Below are positions 57,397 to 64,000 of a stretch of 64,000 nucleotides of DNA, piece by piece. The notes beneath the pieces are model-generated. The model did no database searches, had not been told where the DNA came from, and saw nothing but the letters and a program-made list of their open reading frames with translations. The stretch is from assembly GCA_023374025.1 (NCBI GenBank), contig SIJG01000080.1, positions 386,029 to 450,028 on the forward strand. The letters run 5' to 3'. This stretch comes from Heterodera schachtii (lineage: Eukaryota > Nematoda > Chromadorea > Rhabditida > Heteroderidae). Position 1 is the first letter of the stretch; each line of letters starts with the position of its first letter. The translations under genes and the position numbers were made by a program.

Positions 57397-59600
57397 AAAA
57401 TAGTCCGAATTCACAAACTTTTATGACAAATATTAATTTAATAAATATCAGAAAAGTTATCTTATGAAAAAGAATCCACAATAATAATAATGAAGATTCG
57501 CCATAAATGAGATTAAAAATACTTATTATAAAATAAAAAATAAAAAAGTAATGATCAAAAATGTTATTGCAAATAAGTATTAAATAATAATTAAAATATA
57601 ATAAATAATTACATAAATTGACTATTCTTTAATATTTTTCAAATTAGTTATAAATTTTTCAAAAATTAATATGAGTTTTAAATTTTTTGGTATCATAACA
57701 TTTTTAAATATGAAAATTGCATTAAGATTATTTTCTTTCTTTAAAATAAATGTAATCTGTCATTGTAAAGTTTAGAAAAATCGATATAAATGAAAAAAAT
57801 TGAAAATGAGCCGTCAAGAACAGAACTAAATTTCGAGTTTTGAGGCCCTATATCTTTTAAAGGAGGCAAAATGCACCGCTAAAATTAAAAATTCACAATA
57901 TACGTCGATCCTTCTCTATCCAATGATATATGTATAGCTTATATGCAATTTCCTAGTTACAGCTCAGAATGTTCCCTTCTAAGCAAAAAAAATTTACTGA
58001 TTTTTAAATTATATCCAAAGCATTTCTGTGTTAAATTTTTTTCCAATTATCTAAAAACGTACCTTTGAATAATGATTAATTTATTGGCTGTGATATTTAT
58101 ATTAATATTTATTTGGCAAACAATAAATTTACCTTTATTTTACATTGTTTTGATTTGGCAAAATATTCTTAGTTTTTTATTTTTCATAAGATTTAATCAG
58201 ATAATTTGAATATTTCAAAATTAAATAAGTACAGAAGTATATTATTAAAAGTTTGCAATTTATTATTGAAAAAAAAAACAATAATTTCTTAGACTTTTAA
58301 TTCGTCCAATTATTTAAATATTTATTTTGTTCATTCTACTTAACTAAATTTAGATGAAGATCATCCTTAATATTTTTATCTTTCATTATTTTCCATTTTA
58401 TAATATTTATAATTTTTTACAATTTTTGTTTTTATTAATTATCATTAGAGTGTAATGCATAAACTTTTATAGAAATCCATGCACCGGAAAAATTCATTTT
58501 ATTTTTTCAATTGTATTTGTCAAATATTTTGATTAATTCAATATTTGAAAATTTAGGAAAATTTTTTAATTTTATTATATAATGCCATGTTAATGGTAAT
58601 ATAAAGTTTTTTTAATAAAATAAAAAGATTAAGACCTTAAAGAAAAATAAATAAATTTAATAAATAAATAATTTATTATTGATAATCATAACATTGCAAT
58701 AAATATAAGAGGAAAACGAAATTTGGGTGCTTTTATCTTAATATGGGAAAAAACATTACATAATGAACCAAATTAAATAAAAAAAGAATTGTCAAATATA
58801 TATTTAGCAATACAAAAATCTGATAATAAATTTTACACAATTATAATTTAGGATATAGTTTACTGCCCACAGTTCACTGAAATATACTTTATTCTTGGTT
58901 GCATTGACCTTTTTTTGTTATGTACCATCTTAATAAACATAACATATCAAATTGAAATTGTTTGAGATAGATTTAATTTTTTTTTAAATTGATGCATAAT
59001 ATATATATATCAGTTCGACCACCGTATTGAATTAATAAATACAATACAAATCTCGTTTTTATATTCATTTAATAATTTTAGACCTATAAACCCCTAAATT
59101 TAGTTGATTTGAAAAAAATAAATTTTACAAAAATGAATAGTCTAATCTATAACCAAAACGTGGGCATAGAAAGAATGAACTTCTTTCGTTTATAAAATAA
59201 TTTTTTAAAACTATTACAAATCTATAATTTACAAAATTAAGTGCAACAAATTAAAAAACATAAAATGGAAATAATGAATGATTCTTTCTCTGTTCTCATA
59301 TTAACCGCTATTGCGATTAGGAAAAATTGAATATGAATTTATAAAAAATTAAATTTAAATTATCTCTAAACAATTATATTTCATTAATCGAATCTAGAAT
59401 ATTTAAAAATAATTTCAGTTTTCCTGTCATAACGGACATTAGTTGAACCGTTAAACATGATTAATCACGCATAAACTTTTTGAAACTTAATGCATTAAAA
59501 ATGAAAATTTAATAACTGCCAAATAAAAAAAAATTAAAAATGATTTACACTATATGACAATTACTCCCTACTAAAATTACACGTTTCGTTACAAAAAAAC
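57397..59600. repeat. Tandem repeat unit 1 (truncated end)
   Basis: Starts AAAATAGTCCGAATTCACAA, also found at 61263 and 63686. It follows the same order as the full unit but lacks the last ~220 bp and changes over near 59600 into the middle of a second copy. Confidence 0.85.
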
Positions 59601-61262
59601 TACCTTTAAAAGATAATTTATGGCTATATTAAAATTAATATTTATTTGCAAACAATAATTTACTTTATTTTATTGTTTTATTTGGCAAAATTTCTTAGTT
59701 TTTTATTTTTCTAAGATTAAAAAATTTGAATTTTAAATTAAATAATCAAATTTTTTAAATTTCAATTTATTTTAAAAAAAAAAATAATTTTTGCTTTTAA
59801 TTTCAATTATTTAAAATTTATTTTTCTTTATTATAATTTGATGAAATATCCTTAATTTTTTATTTCATTATTTTCATTTTATAATATTTAATTTTTTCAA
59901 TTTTTATTTTATAATTATATTAAGTATGCAAATTTTATAAAACACACCGAAAAATTCATTTTATTTTTTCAATTTTTTTAAATATTTTGTTAATTCATAT
60001 TAAAATTTAGGAAAATTTTTTAATTTTATTTATAATCCATTTAATGTATATAAATTTTTTTATAAAATAAAAAATTAACCTTAAGAAAAATAAATAAATT
60101 TAATAAATAAATAATTTATTATTGATAATCATAACATTGCAATAAATATAAGAGGAAAACGAAATTTGGGTGCTTTTATCTTAATATGGGAAAAAACATT
60201 ACATAATGAACCAAATTAAATAAAAAAAGAATTGTCAAATATATATTTAGCAATACAAAAAATCTGATAATAAATTTTACACAATTATAATTTTAGGATA
60301 TAGTTTACTGCCCACAGTTCACTGAAATATACTTTATTCTTGGTTGCATTGACCTTTTTTGTTATGTACCATCTTAATAAACATAACATATCAAATTGAA
60401 ATTGTTTTGAGATAGATTTAATTTTTTTTAAATTGATGCATAATATATATATATCAGTTCGACCACCGTATTGAATTAATAAATACAATACAAATCTCGT
60501 TTTTATATTCATTTAATAATTTTAGACCTATAAATATACCCCTAAAATTTATTTGGATTTGAAAAAAATAAATTTTACAAAAATGAATAGTCTAATCTAT
60601 AACCAAAACGTGGGCATAGAAAGAATGAACTTCTTTCGTTTATAAAATAATTTTTAAAAACTATTACAAATCTATAATTTACAAAATTAAGTGCAACAAA
60701 ATTAAAAAAACATAAAATGGAAATAATGAATGATTCTTTCTCTGTTCTCATATTAACCGCTATTGCGATTAGGAAAAATTTGAATATGAATTTATAAAAA
60801 ATTAAATTTAAATTATCTCTAAACAATTATAATTTCATTAATCGAATCTAGAATATTTAAAAATAAATTTCAGTTTTCCTGTCATACGGACATTAGTTGA
60901 ACCGTTAAACATGATTAATCACGCATAAACTTTTGAAACTTAATGCATTAAAAAATGAAAATTTAATAACTGCCAAATAAAAAAAAATTAAAAATGATTT
61001 ACACTATATGACAATTACTCCCTACTAAAAATTACACGTTTCGTTCTATTTTACAAAAAAAACATTTTTTTTTTAAATTTGAAAAAATTCATTTAAGTCC
61101 AATTTTTGGTACTGATATTATATTGTAATCTGAGGTTAACAAATGATTTAGAGAAATATAGTTTAGTATGGTGATCAATTTGCTATATTTGATTAAAAAA
61201 AATGAAATAACAAATCAAATTATTTTTATTAATTAACCGGATAAAAGCCTAGTTTTAAGATA
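59601..61262. repeat. Tandem repeat unit 2 (starts mid-unit; indel-rich start)
   Basis: Corresponds to the unit from about offset 660 to its end. The first ~480 bp (59601-60083) lack roughly 100 bases relative to 58060-58640, lost as many one- to few-base deletions. After 60084 it is nearly identical to the other units. Confidence 0.8.
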
Positions 61263-63685
61263 AAAATAGTCCGAATTCACAAACTTTTATGACAAATATT
61301 AATTTAATAAATATCAGAAAAGTTATCTTATGAAAAAGAATCCACAATAATAATAATGAAGATTCGCCATAAATGAGATTAAAAATACTTATTATAAAAT
61401 AAAAAATAAAAAAGTAATGATCAAAAATGTTATTGCAAATAAGTATTAAATAATAATTAAAATATAATAAATAATTACATAAATTGACTATTCTTTAATA
61501 TTTTTCAAATTAGTTATAAATTTTTCAAAAATTAATATGAGTTTTAAATTTTTTGGTATCATAACATTTTTAAATATGAAAATTGCATTAAGATTATTTT
61601 CTTTCTTTAAAATAAATGTAATCTGTCATTGTAAAGTTTAGAAAAATCGATATAAATGAAAAAAATTGAAAATGAGCCGTCAAGAACAGAACTAAATTTC
61701 GAGTTTTGAGGCCCTATATCTTTTAAAGGAGGCAAAATGCACCGCTAAAATTAAAAATTCACAATATACGTCGATCCTTCTCTATCCAATGATATATGTA
61801 TAGCTTATATGCAATTTCCTAGTTACAGCTCAGAATGTTCCCTTCTAAGCAAAAAAAATTTACTGATTTTTAAATTATATCCAAAGCATTTCTGTGTTAA
61901 ATTTTTTTCCAATTATCTAAAAACGTACCTTTGAATAATGATTAATTTATTGGCTGTGATATTTATATTAATATTTATTTGGCAAACAATAAATTTACCT
62001 TTATTTTACATTGTTTTGATTTGGCAAAATATTCTTAGTTTTTTATTTTTCATAAGATTTAATCAGATAATTTGAATATTTCAAAATTAAATAAGTACAG
62101 AAGTATATTATTAAAAGTTTGCAATTTATTATTGAAAAAAAAACAATAATTTCTTAGACTTTTAATTCGTCCAATTATTTAAATATTTATTTTGTTCATT
62201 CTACTTAACTAAATTTAGATGAAGATCATCCTTAATATTTTTATCTTTCATTATTTTCCATTTTATAATATTTATAATTTTTTACAATTTTTGTTTTTAT
62301 TAATTATCATTAGAGTGTAATGCATAAACTTTTATAGAAATCCATGCACCGGAAAAATTCATTTTATTTTTTCAATTGTATTTGTCAAATATTTTGATTA
62401 ATTCAATATTTGAAAATTTAGGAAAATTTTTTAATTTTATTATATAATGCCATGTTAATGGTAATATAAAGTTTTTTTAATAAAATAAAAAGATTAAGAC
62501 CTTAAAGAAAAATAAATAAATTTAATAAATAAATAATTTATTATTGATAATCATAACATTGCAATAAATATAAGAGGAAAACGAAATTTGGGTGCTTTTA
62601 TCTTAATATGGGAAAAAACATTACATAATGAACCAAATTAAATAAAAAAAGAATTGTCAAATATATATTTAGCAATACAAAAATCTGATAATAAATTTTA
62701 CACAATTATAATTTTAGGATATAGTTTACTGCCCACAGTTCACTGAAATATACTTTATTCTTGGTTGCATTGACCTTTTTTTGTTATGTACCATCTTAAT
62801 AAACATAACATATCAAATTGAAATTGTTTGAGATAGATTTAATTTTTTTTTAAATTGATGCATAATATATATATATCAGTTCGACCACCGTATTGAATTA
62901 ATAAATACAATACAAATCTCGTTTTTATATTCATTTAATAATTTTAGACCTATAAATATACCCCTAAAATTTATTTGGATTTGAAAAAAATAAATTTTAC
63001 AAAAATGAATAGTCTAATCTATAACCAAAACGTGGGCATAGAAAGAATGAACTTCTTTCGTTTATAAAATAATTTTTTAAAAACTATTACAAATCTATAA
63101 TTTACAAAATTAAGTGCAACAAAATTAAAAAAACATAAAATGGAAATAATGAATGATTCTTTCTCTGTTCTCATATTAACCGCTATTGCGATTAGGAAAA
63201 ATTTGAATATGAATTTATAAAAAATTAAATTTAAATTATCTCTAAACAATTATAATTTCATTAATCGAATCTAGAATATTTAAAAATAAATTTCAGTTTT
63301 CCTGTCATACGGACATTAGTTGAACCGTTAAACATGATTAATCACGCATAAACTTTTTGAAACTTAATGCATTAAAAAATGAAAATTTAATAACTGCCAA
63401 ATAAAAAAAAATTAAAAATGATTTACACTATATGACAATTACTCCCTACTAAAAATTACACGTTTCGTTCTATTTTACAAAAAAACATTTTTTTTTTAAA
63501 TTTGAAAAAATTCATTTAAGTCCAATTTTTGGTACTGATATTATATTGTAATCTGAGGTTAACAAATGATTTAGAGAAATATAGTTTAGTATGGTGATCA
63601 ATTTGCTATATTTGATTAAAAAAAATGAAATAACAAATCAAATTATTTTTATTAATTAACCGGATAAAAGCCTAGTTTTAAGATA
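61263..63685. repeat. Tandem repeat unit 3 (complete, ~2423 bp)
   Basis: The one complete unit in the window. It contains no gene: minus-strand frames (63019-63249 here; 60575-60826 and 60285-60512 in unit 2) differ in length between units because of one-base indels. The unit's only GC-richer patches are near 61675-61850. Confidence 0.85.
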
Positions 63686-64000
63686 AAAATAGTCCGAATT
63701 CACAAACTTTTATGACAAATATTAATTTAATAAATATCAGAAAAGTTATCTTATGAAAAAGAATCCACAATAATAATAATGAAGATTCGCCATAAATGAG
63801 ATTAAAAATACTTATTATAAAATAAAAAATAAAAAAGTAATGATCAAAAATGTTATTGCAAATAAGTATTAAATAATAATTAAAATATAATAAATAATTA
63901 CATAAATTGACTATTCTTTAATATTTTTCAAATTAGTTATAAATTTTTCAAAAATTAATATGAGTTTTAAATTTTTTGGTATCATAACATTTTTAAATAT
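63686..64000. repeat. Tandem repeat unit 4 (runs off the window)
   Basis: The first 315 bp match the starts of units 1 and 3, so the array continues beyond the right edge. Confidence 0.85.

Noticed and set aside
60285..63249. Minus-strand ORFs of 75-83 codons repeated in the tandem units
   Set aside because: They change length or frame between units through one-base indels, and the residues are AT-driven. Repetition reflects unit duplication only.

Overview
This window is eukaryotic and looks like an AT-rich animal genome, most likely a nematode or a comparably compact invertebrate. The guess rests on short GT-AG introns (44-280 nt), acceptors of the TTTTCAG/TTAAG type, a CR1/Jockey-like LINE, hAT- and Mutator-like MITEs, and a roughly 80% AT background broken by one sharp GC-rich gene. 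Species cannot be fixed from sequence alone, and no bacterial or organellar gene architecture is present.

Layout. The first 5 kb holds a possible gene end at the left edge (2-88), a candidate first exon (2187-2270), a 703-bp foldback element with a 9-bp target duplication (2721-3423), and a 661-bp hAT-type MITE with an 8-bp target duplication (4126-4786). From 5 to 15.7 kb is AT-rich desert. From 15.7 to 17.4 kb lie several short coding-like islands.

The centrepiece is a plus-strand, 13-exon gene at 18.7-22.4 kb. It encodes coiled-coil exons, a proline-rich exon, a tandem array of near-identical poly-Gln exons (214-bp exon+intron units) and a C-terminal PHD-like zinc finger. Every exon up to exon 11 is a multiple of three, so the modules are symmetric (phase 0-0). 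Three in-frame UAR codons interrupt the reading frame. Two lie at Gln positions of the poly-Q modules. The third follows the zinc finger, and beyond it the same frame continues for 62 codons and still carries the gene's own ADA motif. Ten of its introns and the segment upstream of exon 1 carry related ~50-bp palindromes, and 11 copies of the 9-mer GGCGGATGC are scattered through the exons. A strongly folded RNA element (22565-22693) lies in the probable 3' UTR.

From 23 to 42 kb is mostly desert with diverged dispersed repeats, a 216-bp MITE (28775-28990), an inverted-repeat element (30262-30659) and a few exon-like islands, including a possible signal-peptide exon on the minus strand (32143-32181). 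At 42.4-47.2 kb a 5'-truncated, broken LINE (43931-45704, minus strand) is flanked exactly by two ~99% identical 1537-bp direct repeats, which look like an exceptionally long target-site duplication. A minisatellite (48.3-48.75 kb), a foldback element (53.2-53.4 kb), a 49-codon minus-strand ORF (53786-53935) and a GC/CT-rich patch (54.4-54.7 kb) follow. The window ends in a tandem array with a ~2.42-kb unit (57397 to beyond 64000), one stretch of which (59601-60083) is riddled with small deletions.

Only the 18.7-22.4 kb gene and the LINE are secure as coding sequences. The other small coding-like islands are given with low confidence because no homology search could be run.
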